The position numbers and the translations under genes were made by a program. A stretch of 64,000 bases of DNA from assembly GCF_029223255.1 (NCBI RefSeq), contig NZ_JARHUC010000008.1, positions 124,001-188,000 on the forward strand. The letters run 5' to 3'. This stretch comes from Albimonas marina. GTDB taxonomy: Bacteria; Pseudomonadota; Alphaproteobacteria; Rhodobacterales; Rhodobacteraceae. Positions 63,101-64,000 of this stretch are shown piece by piece; position 1 is the first letter of the stretch; the number at the start of each line of letters is the position of its first letter. Below the pieces are notes generated by a model. That model was not told the origin of the DNA and did not search any database. It was given only the letters and a program-made list of their open reading frames with translations.

Positions 63101-64000
63101 CGCCCCGATCAGGACGGACTCCACCGCCGTGAGGTCGGAGTTCGTCACGGTCGCCTTGGTGGCCACCGGATCGGGGGTGGCGATGCCGGTCCCGAACAGC
63201 GTGTCGAGCGCGTTGAACAGGATGTTCTGGCTCTCGTAGCCGATCGAGTTGAAGGCCAGCGTCACGCCGACGCCGGTGCCCTTGGTGTTGGTGGTGTTGT
63301 CGACCAGCGCGTCGAAGTCGGTGCGGTTCTGCGCCTGCACCGAGATCGCGCCGTCGTTCGTCGCGTCCATCGTCGAGTTGACGACCGTCGCTACGGCCGA
63401 GGACATGGCCACGTTCGTCGCGACCACCGCGTTCACGCCGGTCGAGCCGCCGCCCACGAAGAAGCTGCCGCCGTCGGAGGTGACGACGGAGGTGTTCTCG
63501 ACGCTGAGCGTCGCCGCCTCGGAGGCGGAGACCGCGATGCCGCCGCCGGTGGCGTCCACGTTCGCCCCGGTGACGCTGGCCGTCGCCCCGCCGCGCAGGT
63601 CGTTCATCGAGACCATCGCGCCCACGGCGGTGGAATCCGACGAGGTGACGTTGAGGTTCGGCAGGAAGTCGATCACCGAGGAGATGAAGTCGGTGTCCAC
63701 CTTCTCGAACCGCGCGTCGGTGGTGAAGTCGACGGCGCTGAGGTCGATCTCGTTCTCGAGGTCGATGATGAAGGCGTCGACCGGATCCTCGCTGTCCAGC
63801 CCGATCAGCTCGGACCCGTCGGCGGCGATCTCGGCCAGGCGCGCCTCGACGTCCGCGATCAGGATGCCCGCGATCCGCGCCGCGAAGTCGAAGCTGGCGG
63901 GCAGGATGTCGCCGCCCACGTAGCGGTAGATGTCGCCCGCCGTGCCCGCGCCGGGCGTGGTGGAGGCGACGCGCACCGCGTCGCCCAGGCGCAGCTTCTG
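39170..64000 (-). CDS. Giant RTX / filamentous-adhesin-like surface protein (5' end outside window)
   Basis: An uninterrupted frame of 8,276 codons plus stop, open at the right edge, so the N-terminus and any export signal are missing. In protein order: a long beta-solenoid-like repeat region (57,110-64,000) resembling LktA-type filamentous adhesins; interspersed GLxDGxxYYV modules and filamentous-haemagglutinin-like stretches (47,000-57,110); three Calx-beta-like domains (44,900-45,985); a large RTX Ca-binding block (40,230-44,470); a metzincin motif HEIGHVMGLGH (39,524-39,556); and a short Gly/Lys tail (GKNGKGKGAAG). It is very acidic, almost free of Cys, and Ala/Asp/Gly-rich, as expected for a Ca-stabilised extracellular protein. 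Its neighbours encode HlyD-type adaptors, a SecA-like ATPase and an M50 protease, which probably export or process it. It could be an adhesin, a surface layer or a biofilm protein; the metalloprotease site may serve self-processing. Confidence 0.9.
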   Translation of the reverse strand, partial: QKLRLGDAVRVASTTPGAGTAGDIYRYVGGDILPASFDFAARIAGILIADVEARLAEIAADGSELIGLDSEDPVDAFIIDLENEIDLSAVDFTTDARFEKVDTDFISSVIDFLPNLNVTSSDSTAVGAMVSMNDLRGGATASVTGANVDATGGGIAVSASEAATLSVENTSVVTSDGGSFFVGGGSTGVNAVVATNVAMSSAVATVVNSTMDATNDGAISVQAQNRTDFDALVDNTTNTKGTGVGVTLAFNSIGYESQNILFNALDTLFGTGIATPDPVATKATVTNSDLTAVESVLIGAHTVATMDSEVSTAVVSIDIALADDSNAAISVAGTIARNAMAVETEASSTGGDLVATTGDVAARASDVSAIQSSVTAPAIAIAGTFGGDSKTVSVGVGVARNDIDASTVATLAGTSAASLNDIQAIDGSVIVEASEASTIATSASAAAVAVGASAGATTSVAGGGAISQNAIQSSTSATLANADVTADSGGTGGVSVQADNASEIDAVVVASALAASASFGDGKGIALGFSIARNIIGYDEVENGGDPNDGEIDFADSSFAPSASRSGVSAAIIDSDVAAGGNIDVAATSTAKIDATVASVAVAAAVAGGNSLSIAGAGLYAENRIGLDVSAGIDGGASVVSGSGKILVDAQDSSTIESHVYAVAASAAVGANNATSGSMGIAIAFNEIDGDVEAAITDVDDLSAGSTTGNAVRVTASSDARIDADAVAVSVAAAAGLGGTSLSLSGAGATAFNEIGTDVVAHIDRTAVDADAGLKIAAENEAEITADIIAATAAASVSAGNAGAVSLGLSIAENLIEGDAADGRTRTEAYMKDSSADVEGDLTLEATSDMTIGAFVAAASVAVSFGNNGLALSGVGVAANNRIKAGTRAYIDGEKAGAPAPTYDVEGDVAIEALDKSDIDVFAGGAAISGGAGADNAVSLSIGVSVALNEIDNAVEATISDVDGGAGLGLDAEGGLTMAAEDRSTVSAISAAAALAASIGGGNGVAISGAGAFAHNQILTDVEAGVLNSDLDVGGDVSITADSSGLIEASVVGVALSLGIGGTAGVGVSIGAAIAINEIGFDDSGRDGAGVGATVTDSSLIAGGSLTLEATADQDIDALTFAGAAAIAGGGDAGVAISGSGVYVENRVGADVLAKIDNDGLTGDVILADSIRVAAVNEADISSIAGAASIAASLGGTAGVSVSIGLALAENEIDNALEAAIEGVDDLRARDVVADGSVVVEADDSADIFSIAAAASIAAGFGTVGVAISGGGAYAHNVITSNVRSHMTRTVMGDDGATTADADDTFSAGDVVVSASSDGKIEAAVAVASAAVAVGDTGVGASIGASIAINEIGGSAGGGEVYAYIADGVVRTTGAVDVSATSEQDIDAYVLAGSAAIAGGSSAGVAISGSGVYVENVIDMDVMAAIDGKDLAGASVIADDAVRASAISIVATDESSIFSVAGAASIAASFGTYAGVSLSIGVALARNEVDTTVEARLARVGQVVLTSTGAASLKVEASEEAEIQSEAVAASLAAGFSGAAGVAISGAGAIATNVLQGDVVALVESADVDTDGGLDVDASASQTIGANIVGASAAIGGGAAGVGVAIGASLADNYIGYDEDGTAGGGQVRAAIVDSYVDAEKGVDVDAVAERDIDAIVAAFAVGVGVGGFGAGGAGSGSDTRNKIGGQVIAEIDGSLDAGDVIATNEIEADWISVTAKDESSIVADAGAAALSVGFGGTGVALSIGISLAENEIDGTVEARIEDMARVEATVSDITVESSFDASISSISAAAAASASFGSIGVSLSGAGAESRNVIDAQVLTEVDGSTLDAAGTITVEAEFDGDIDAIVAGFSAALAVGSFAGAASIGVGLAENQIGDDGAMVRARVTGSTLEAGGDVKLIADTEANIDATVAAGSVAIAGGAAALGLAGAGADALNVIDIETKAVARSGSTLDAGDDVIITATDTSGLEAEVVAASVSAVVGLVGGAISIAAATADSVIYSAATAEARGSAVIAGDDVDIDATSDTDLSTIAGAAAISASFSIGVAVSGGAAIATGRNFAGAYAGVDSASRDVTAGGDVDIDANALAETDVYTGQASVSVALLSLAAGGSLATAEASPTAEAYFVVDEATVGGDLTVNAVGTPDANAIAYGVNAGTLAVGASEALAVASPEVDAYAEGEITVVGSMTVGAALSVPAGQRAASAFAGGSSGGLIGVNGALSEAVTGGTVSSSVGAGSILDVGVAIDVVANGDTDTEANADSNAIAGLAGIGANLVNVTADVETSATLGADVQILNGKDVGGLTDGQTYYIVVMDELDFASADVNATTDRIDVGTDLRVEAGDLVTYINAGTGADVGGLSSGDTYRVHSVVDGAVRLSRQLSDGTYSTGYEQLTAPGSSGHTLRLTDPRQVGLAASLTDAAPVSGDPVLIDLTALDVNGFTHALTPLSAFISGDFEFDPNLDVSGNFIDLSSGITIPADWTSADGTQTMSTGERVRDLSTGAVYEFAGALPTDIALGSTVFSDQSLWRLVPATVNLIDGQAVTYSRLGGADVTISATGTDTLFGRAEAAAVSIGFSGAASEVNVTSTSSTWAGLDDYSADDGERDLRVDSLTIESRHTARFDHQTDSTTVALVGGSGSWATSTVDADVDASLGANVNIETRNLVVDAHNLARKDLVGERGSGDYNVQASSGGVVAGNAGESESFLYYDTNATIGSGAVVDVRGDVFDPGDLLVTALNDFEGEDDTNLSAGGLISGSGAVSNIIARQVDATATVGSGAKLSSVGDIDVQTRTTATLTVAPQVHTYGLAAGAIVDSEIAMDVVNVTTVAENASLLAAGDVNLLAGQDRNGNVSRLFLTSHGDALNASLVPIDDLEALINLDIHNEVVVESSDNGPGFDPTEAGADAKGVSAGGDINVVAADRSTGDKFAYGTGHNWLTAVADGIDTLFGSDGVSEEFAGGTVTLTESSDVTLDGFMQTGLFREQILRFERGNPVNSEQDLVQVAENTAGIGWSLSFESLATSLFEQRDRLLLLMDEYAGDQVSLAAYSADLDRVERQIADLGLSEIESDGTTTYRELIYPVINVDDIFAQAGVIRVEGGNIGGTGDLFSPGDVTVRIENETPAILRLGKIEIPSGDAGMVLFNNVEVGSEDFGGTIVAEGESEPLIEIENSFVAGVYGSPYDDSAFPISPDVEITGDIDNLDGTVRIISEGSIVAFANINASKLDLQAKRDFVLSALGSTFHAGGDPAGANSRWGAVADALTDLYDDGATTSLPLTDAATLSAALAAAIAGAEGTGAQSNVVAGNIVSITASRINVNGVIQSGLAQQTLTITNAIQSQITAAIADYNADKAAGNSLEPLYEIEVGAIEEEVIDEETGLRARTEIGSDVLRLFYNVEENRLEVAAAQVRGGYMSLTGQVVSTGNGQLNVMDGYGRIAIDNQTSYGLLVNTLDAGADVAGVLKITDFGDGDELWTTTYERLNGDITKTVTLFETPGKGEFDPNADVTGNTIRLDGVSLDYEVGDKILYRTDGDASISSQMVDGGVYEIRTVNEVKRDAAGNVLAASATNYDLTLSYTEVTLRTQAGVLITLNGSVDAEAGEHDLTEAPDALTSGQIFDESNATDAAGRATTYDVRSEDYRYNWTTGQNLSERIDTEYGESAWLGLDSWAPDPDKITDGPHRTPLGSPVPLEDGDYFDENGSAADYLFEFLRIDDSRSFDAFDDVNGTANTIRFAGTDLGYELNDQVRFRANGTGANIGLADAGEYYVIGVSTDDTYTYLTLSDESTEDGGSIKNLFPAGSEGGTLVTLSKFEDTITKGRKTETWYGTTTQYYNRVEVENLKNIFRHSIQADKTINVNFIGYDAGSANQDVSGIDLVGAGVNTTLVDGPFIAVRSIGDIIVEGAVRNSAGVTQLITSGEIVQSSGSVIGGQQIDLTAASGIGADEALSVNLADATRGWLDAESAAGDVRLVETDGDLKIDQVTSGAGSKIEITSQGDLVARDGGALVKGSRITLTAEQGAVGDYDGLAIRVDTGDTADDFLDVAARGEVNVTETAGDLRLRRIDTDGGVPEDELIPSSDATGTVHNVKLTVETGNLIDAYDSQQIDPRTAETLQKVYERLLGADLSGQASVDLTIGAYEASVNADYEAYWTLRSGQDEGVGGLNHGGTYYAVEDFRSVELGDFAIDADLVSDAGTADLDVGLRVQAAADHAAGGLAGAVYEYVGDAETGVLLADENFGDAARWTLVEATDAIDFGAGHGLETGDRVTFNLASATPIASTEAAADLTAGDVVDDGGAIWVYLGADAVGYDLTAETFDDPALWRAGTLEIGGLVDGTTYLVEVDAENGDLVRLRDEGTNDLIDLSILGAAGVEGIRFDLPDSDVIHLAASQADAIAFLPKILALDVSDDRAAPTEVALTPAGLSGSAFDVTPGTWVTGQEIVYSAGSGDAFDGLVDGGVYYAVVDDAADGTLMLAATQADAFAGTTLSIGQGTATDSGHSLTGGKPLHRLFLGETPPADRADASLLAAFDPSGADSALDQAHDGIRVTGAVSTGDAVSYMFLYYDPGHQAELSEAERAAYEAFFATSTEETFAPADVADDAIDLGGHGLVDGQLATYSAGGGDAIGGLVDGEDYVVWKTGETGGAIKLIAEADRAAFLVALAELSDGDALNDLAAQTTLDGLVIALDPSVATGLTHSLTGTLDAAEIQARIDVLEQSRTVEYHNLHATYGDVGNLLQATGAPGAPAYNADLMDESFAYDAGTRDAAPTDALHSTFEAADVSGDVIDYGVNVFKNGQAVLFQAGAGDAFGDLVSGEVYYVVFAAGSTTSFSLSSTADGTNIVSLAGGAGSGHALWEGGALAARAAWTQDQLDNSISASVLRPKAVPGTTLATEAANFLGADVKVYALAGDIGSRLDALEIDLEQLAADMAADPSYDNSDILLALAAAEPGEITFFDASWNVIDQEDTSATARYLVIERAEDLDFAAQGDITAIADGDVFIGADSILGMNILRVDAQTGDAQIKSQHSVRDVNPNTSDHATVTAGSLIVEAEEGSIGDAADRFVIDLREGGTLTARSGVEIWITENSLAGDASDSGDLLIKEVSAVSTLGDPTHADLETTKGDILDVGVLDPAVPNPSEVATINSGTLTLSAAGSIGSASNFLDIALLESLNAEALNGDIRIMEIPDVDFTDGDMVIERVWTETGDVHLIARQGSIFDVNTTGSEDTTIDVTGINITLWATPDNGSGIPGEGQIGSALRGYVEINTLGGSLNTFSGGDQRITELSVNPLYEDLKLGIVEVAQIGDVAFIRAPEGSILDGDADETTANLLAGKIWLFALNDIGADGARIVSIANSAESWSQSGSTWMLNFGALGVGGVIDSGAGGGMVAGGSVELTASSPITVTESIFAVDQIDVIANDDNYDDGVIPVGEEDGDPDHLVVEAVSIVSTGSNVILDGGDDVLIMAGASVLALNGVVRVLGDRQSMGGVDASGSNVTVEGGATIQGSRVEILTGDDADEVVIEDGAVIEAAHGVLIQTAGDEDVIRIRGRIDVGADLTRPGDIADAERIVITGGGDDDRIVVRPTAELIGPAVIRGGGGDDQVVIDELATQSAGDSLLIDGQAGGDEVKIQTTGSALGSNDYLINVLDSGGVNSGSDTLIIEGTSGFDAFLLRRVAENPDFDPANAAEYADGPAPAFVALIHGADEDAVRGGQPAGTPVERINYDRNINGRLIVNGRGDDDVFASDDTSAIVTLDGGVGADDFQIGQLYGSERDYNAVDPFDVFDDATERTTRGWLSRGVSLPMLVLGDKGNDTFTVYSSKAAVRLEGNDGDDDFVIRAFLLMDQDDANSIAEGAEVAGGGGDDAIQYTINAPVNIDGGAGFDEVVVLGTEAADAFVITEDGVFGAGLNVTVSGREESIEVDGLEGDDTFYVLSTRAGVGYRIIGGLGHDTFEMTGDVDEEGVVTRELEGRSASVLHGIDTTVLTRDTSFDTLFIPGLDLNIGDETTGQVQIDTGGDLVLDEADVATTASYKISLSEALTASAAAPVFVNVSAARTTIREEEGEADDYNPAPAAEGDSILISADGGATWARYLTLEWTDVSEEKTILVKAVDDDRSEGTRDISISHAVVSQDLNADTADVADVIVTVYDDERPAIIVRGGEGMLVAEGDLTPDLAGYTQGLEDGYSVGLSRDLEVGEVVVVELDLGDDPQVEISTADGRYDAVAGTITFTYADQGDVALTVRAVDDADRESPTGELILHKVIATNAAGYELADVAEATVIVYDDDSAGAIVTETDGDTLVDGTDPTDTDTYHIRLTKAVEAGKTVTVNVGPDGQLLASTDGGATYVDGDGVAKLTFTADNWYIPQEVILKANPAFTPDPDAQPRKVFAPQPHLANRLQGPIEIIGGESGADRSLKAAILLPGESDAPFTEVETDFDETTGIDRVNVYNDVSTSNEVLTVTGSNVFFEGMSDDLTFEETQPDGSIRTITFDKGITYSDVEILEVLNGSGNDQITIESTLTPTEGSTHGGITIIHGGGGDDAITVTGGGGADSPLVIFGDTSEDGVRYSASSDEPNGNGVAFDNPGDDYIDASAVGVLGVAIDGGEGDDEIHGSQAGDHIAGGEGDDSIYAGAGDDHVYGDGRFNIDPGSRLAEDVDPETVTFDDDTTLRRLTATTGNAVGDDVIFGGLGDDVILGDHGVIEQVAETLRLLTTGEVTVVRTTDPTLAGNDTITDAPGGVPGERNVILAGAGDDVVTTGDGEDIVIADLGVVDFVSLDGDLANPDLIYSTEPFIGGVDVVTTSTGADIVIGGAMGDVISAGSDAEGDVSRDVVAGDAAEIVFTTAGVVTSFSGIAPAAGGVDAIETGGGDDLVIAGRDGDAIDAGAGDYDDVVLGDNGVMTFQADGTPIQITSVLPTDDAAAIAAAGADSIFTGQGADIVVGGALGDLIDAGTDAAGDLSDDIVFGDRALITFHASGGVALLRGLDPQHGAGDVVTTGGGDDRVIAGAGSDSVDAGAGDFADVILGDDGQATFQEDGTPLEITSATPQDAEGILYGDADSIFAGQGADIVIGGMGGDRIDAGTDALGDAATDLVIGDRGQILFHANGVVAELSTLDGAEGGADRIWTGGGADVVIAGAGGDEVDAGAADWSDIVMGDAGTAIWSDDGALVELTSVIASDDAGAMDAAGDDSIFTGDGADIVIGGLGGDLIDAGTDAGGDDGADIVSGDRARILFDGGVISFLDALTPNRGGADSVTTGGGDDIVVGGGAGDTFDLGTANDIAVGDMAELTFDGGVAVFIDVTDNAVGGADVIFGREGQDVIVGGTDDDRLDGGADEDLIFGDNTDLDRRGAFFGDVTSPRFRQLTGATIYTMDDIAPGEAGEVLVGPDPELNPVGAAVWADWEIEIEDHDHATAANLFGDDYIAGGADDDMIFGQLGDDVIQGDGGIEGALASVGAGRVGGTVQGLLVISASLGQETDGDDYIEGNGGDDVIFGNLGQDDIVGGSSTMFSLDTAERRPDGEDLIFGASGDGSARNDVNGDLTLLDDTDDGDLHARDSDMILGDNGDIVRLVGADGELLQFTYDTYGALKIVPRASILVDYTAGGSQFAGYADDIGGADEIHGEAGDDFIYGMVGNDALFGDAQDDDIIGGYGHDWISGGTGRDGILGDDGRIFTSRNGLTETLSGVDAANTEAFISTPNSVHQAVIYAEGDLLKQVNLTPFDTDIGRADLSDQASSAPTDADDIIFGGLGDDFIHGGAGDDAISGAEALPVAAADDGSEIITSGFLTPWNPGGVLGFGAADPEEFNLYDEDDPWSKVMVGGTEFLLNFDSADVNAPQDPRTLGDAGDLITFTDGDDRIFGDLGDDWIVGGTGRDRMYGGYGNDLLNADDELGTNGGANDAPDTDAGYEDHAFGGAGRDVLIANTGGDRLIDWSGEFNSYVVPYAPFGLPTVSRSVNPQLQDWLIELSASDGADHTRAADAGTSAGRNGEPFGEIGMVIQQDDDWQDQHGGPGDPQPGNIPGGARDVLVSADPDLASRGGTGGGSTGGNGNGGNGKGNGANVMLDQAVTGETGQMSLTLEEVAPVLEEAVERWSTQLSDAQLQVLASLSVEIGSLDGTAVALTEGARITLDLDAAGAGWYVDPDPSTDDEFDGEVAGVDLLSVLMHEIGHVMGLGHEDDEDALMDEDIGVGQRVAPDGWGDDTLFGGGFADVISSLTASDIQVEITRVEPLVRGREGDDDVRVYDEDGGDFEGEDGDDAWFVIGDGDEGGYAPAPAVIDWSRGKNGKGKGAAG
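39524..39556 (-). other. Metzincin zinc-protease motif in the giant protein
   Basis: Encodes HEIGHVMGLGH, a full HExxHxxGxxH zinc site, followed by ALMDEDI as a possible Met-turn. The preceding residues (TEGARITLDLDAAGAGWYVD, LLSVLM) resemble the strand and active helix of matrixin/serralysin-type enzymes. It lies after the RTX block, about 115-130 residues from the C-terminus. Confidence 0.8.
40230..44470 (-). other. RTX calcium-binding repeat block of the giant protein
   Basis: More than twenty GGxGxDxhx-type nonapeptides in clusters, for example GGEGDDEIHGSQAGDHIAGG and GGLGDDFIHGGAGDDAISG. They should fold as parallel beta-rolls on binding extracellular Ca2+, the hallmark of proteins secreted unfolded. 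The block contains the 390-bp tandem cassettes at 42,200-43,760. Confidence 0.9.
42200..43760 (-). repeat. Tandem 390-bp RTX cassettes
   Basis: About four consecutive units of 130 residues. Each has SIF(T/A)GQGADIV(V/I)GG, then DLIDAGTDA, a GDRA-I-F strand pair, TTGGGDD-VIAGAG, then GAGD--DVILGD and an F-DGTP-EITS end. The AAGATCGAG tag recurs at 43,255, 42,865 and 42,472, giving periods of 390 and 393 bases. Confidence 0.75.
44900..45985 (-). other. Three Calx-beta-like domains of the giant protein
   Basis: Three successive units of about 100-135 residues, the first two ending in (D/A)VIVTVYDDE or TVIVYDDDS, with inner segments such as ILVKAVDDDRSEGTRDISI and LTVRAVDDADRESPTGELIL. The third is shorter and ends near IPQEVILKANP. 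Such immunoglobulin-like Ca-binding domains are common stalk elements in large adhesins. Confidence 0.65.
49470..57110 (-). repeat. Scattered GLxDGxxYYV modules in the giant protein
   Basis: At least nine related segments carry a core (G)L-DG--Y-V with a nearby V-Y-AG-GD lead and a GHSL or HTL tail: near 49,590, 50,150, 50,660, 51,020, 51,520, 52,730, 53,390, 56,930 and 57,090. A second motif, G(D/A)-Y-Y(V/L)G followed by an acidic stretch and a LWR-type end, recurs near 51,110, 51,350, 56,490 and at the right edge (63,930). They probably form small beta domains between solenoid stretches. Confidence 0.6.
57110..64000 (-). repeat. Beta-solenoid-like repeat region of the giant protein
   Basis: Units of about 60-75 residues. 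Each has an Ala-rich core with (V/L)(A/S)(I/L)(S/A)G-G---(N)-I, then a T/V-rich strand with A-I or A-V, then an acidic turn and V-A---A-I. Four unit types follow in fixed order (YVENRVG, LAENEID, YAHNVI, IAINEIG types), giving a higher-order repeat of about 270 residues that recurs several times. The pattern resembles the repeats of LktA-type filamentous adhesins and suggests a long extended rod. Confidence 0.7.

Noticed and set aside
58020-63923. Many rightward Ala/Ser/Thr/Pro-rich frames opposite the giant gene
   Set aside because: They are the antisense of Ala/Asp/Val-rich repeats, with no ribosome sites or recognisable domains.

Overview
The window looks like part of the chromosome of a very GC-rich alphaproteobacterium, most likely from the Rhodobacterales. 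The evidence is gene content: glyQ - DUF6446 - glyS in one operon, a tesA/ybbA/ybbP-type cluster, small Rhodobacterales-type housekeeping genes and strong G/C bias at third codon positions. No rRNA or marker gene is present to fix the genus.

Bases 1-15,340 are core chromosome. They hold a periplasmic six-EF-hand protein, a DUF983 membrane protein, a NUDIX hydrolase, ribosomal protein L33 (rpmG), an SDR protein whose catalytic Tyr is replaced by Phe, and a Bax-inhibitor-1 family membrane protein. These are followed by the tesA / YbbA-YbbP cluster, then the glycyl-tRNA synthetase operon glyQ - DUF6446 - gltS-like transporter - glyS, then a host-attachment-family protein with a small coupled partner, and tRNA-Thr(UGU). 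Two related 160-170 bp inverted-repeat-bounded elements sit in convergent intergenic gaps.

Bases 15,367-25,489 are an integrated island of about 10.1 kb. A 43-bp copy of the 3' part of tRNA-Thr lies at each end, and a 20-bp tandem motif (two GTCCAACAC units) lies just inside each end. All ten genes read leftward: tyrosine integrase, unknown protein, AlpA/excisionase-like HTH, unknown protein, primase-polymerase/DUF3987 protein, HTH protein, two small proteins, a single-chain MmeI-type (type IIG/IIL) restriction-modification enzyme and an unknown partner. The layout resembles a satellite-like integrative element carrying a defence cargo.

Bases 25,620-64,000 are one long leftward block and the most unusual part. 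It begins, in transcription order, with a giant open reading frame of at least 8,276 codons whose 5' end lies beyond the right edge. This encodes a surface-type protein with beta-solenoid repeats, filamentous-haemagglutinin-like stretches, Calx-beta-like domains, a large RTX Ca-binding region and a metzincin HExxHxxGxxH site near the C-terminus. Tightly packed behind it are DUF3467, a GAF-GAF-TM-HlyD protein, a PqqD-like/M50 protease/HlyD fusion, a SecA-like ATPase lacking the usual C-terminal domains, and an RND-type periplasmic adaptor. Two proteins I do not recognise follow, then a radical SAM protein, a SapC-family protein, an O-methyltransferase and a flavin-dependent tryptophan halogenase-like enzyme. 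Most junctions overlap or are only a few bases long.

My inference is that this block is a dedicated export and maturation locus for the giant protein, possibly with a tailoring module. No ABC ATPase of the type-1 secretion kind is in view, so a SecA-like motor with three HlyD-type adaptors would be an unusual arrangement. The window ends inside the giant gene, so its N-terminal export signal and promoter are not visible.
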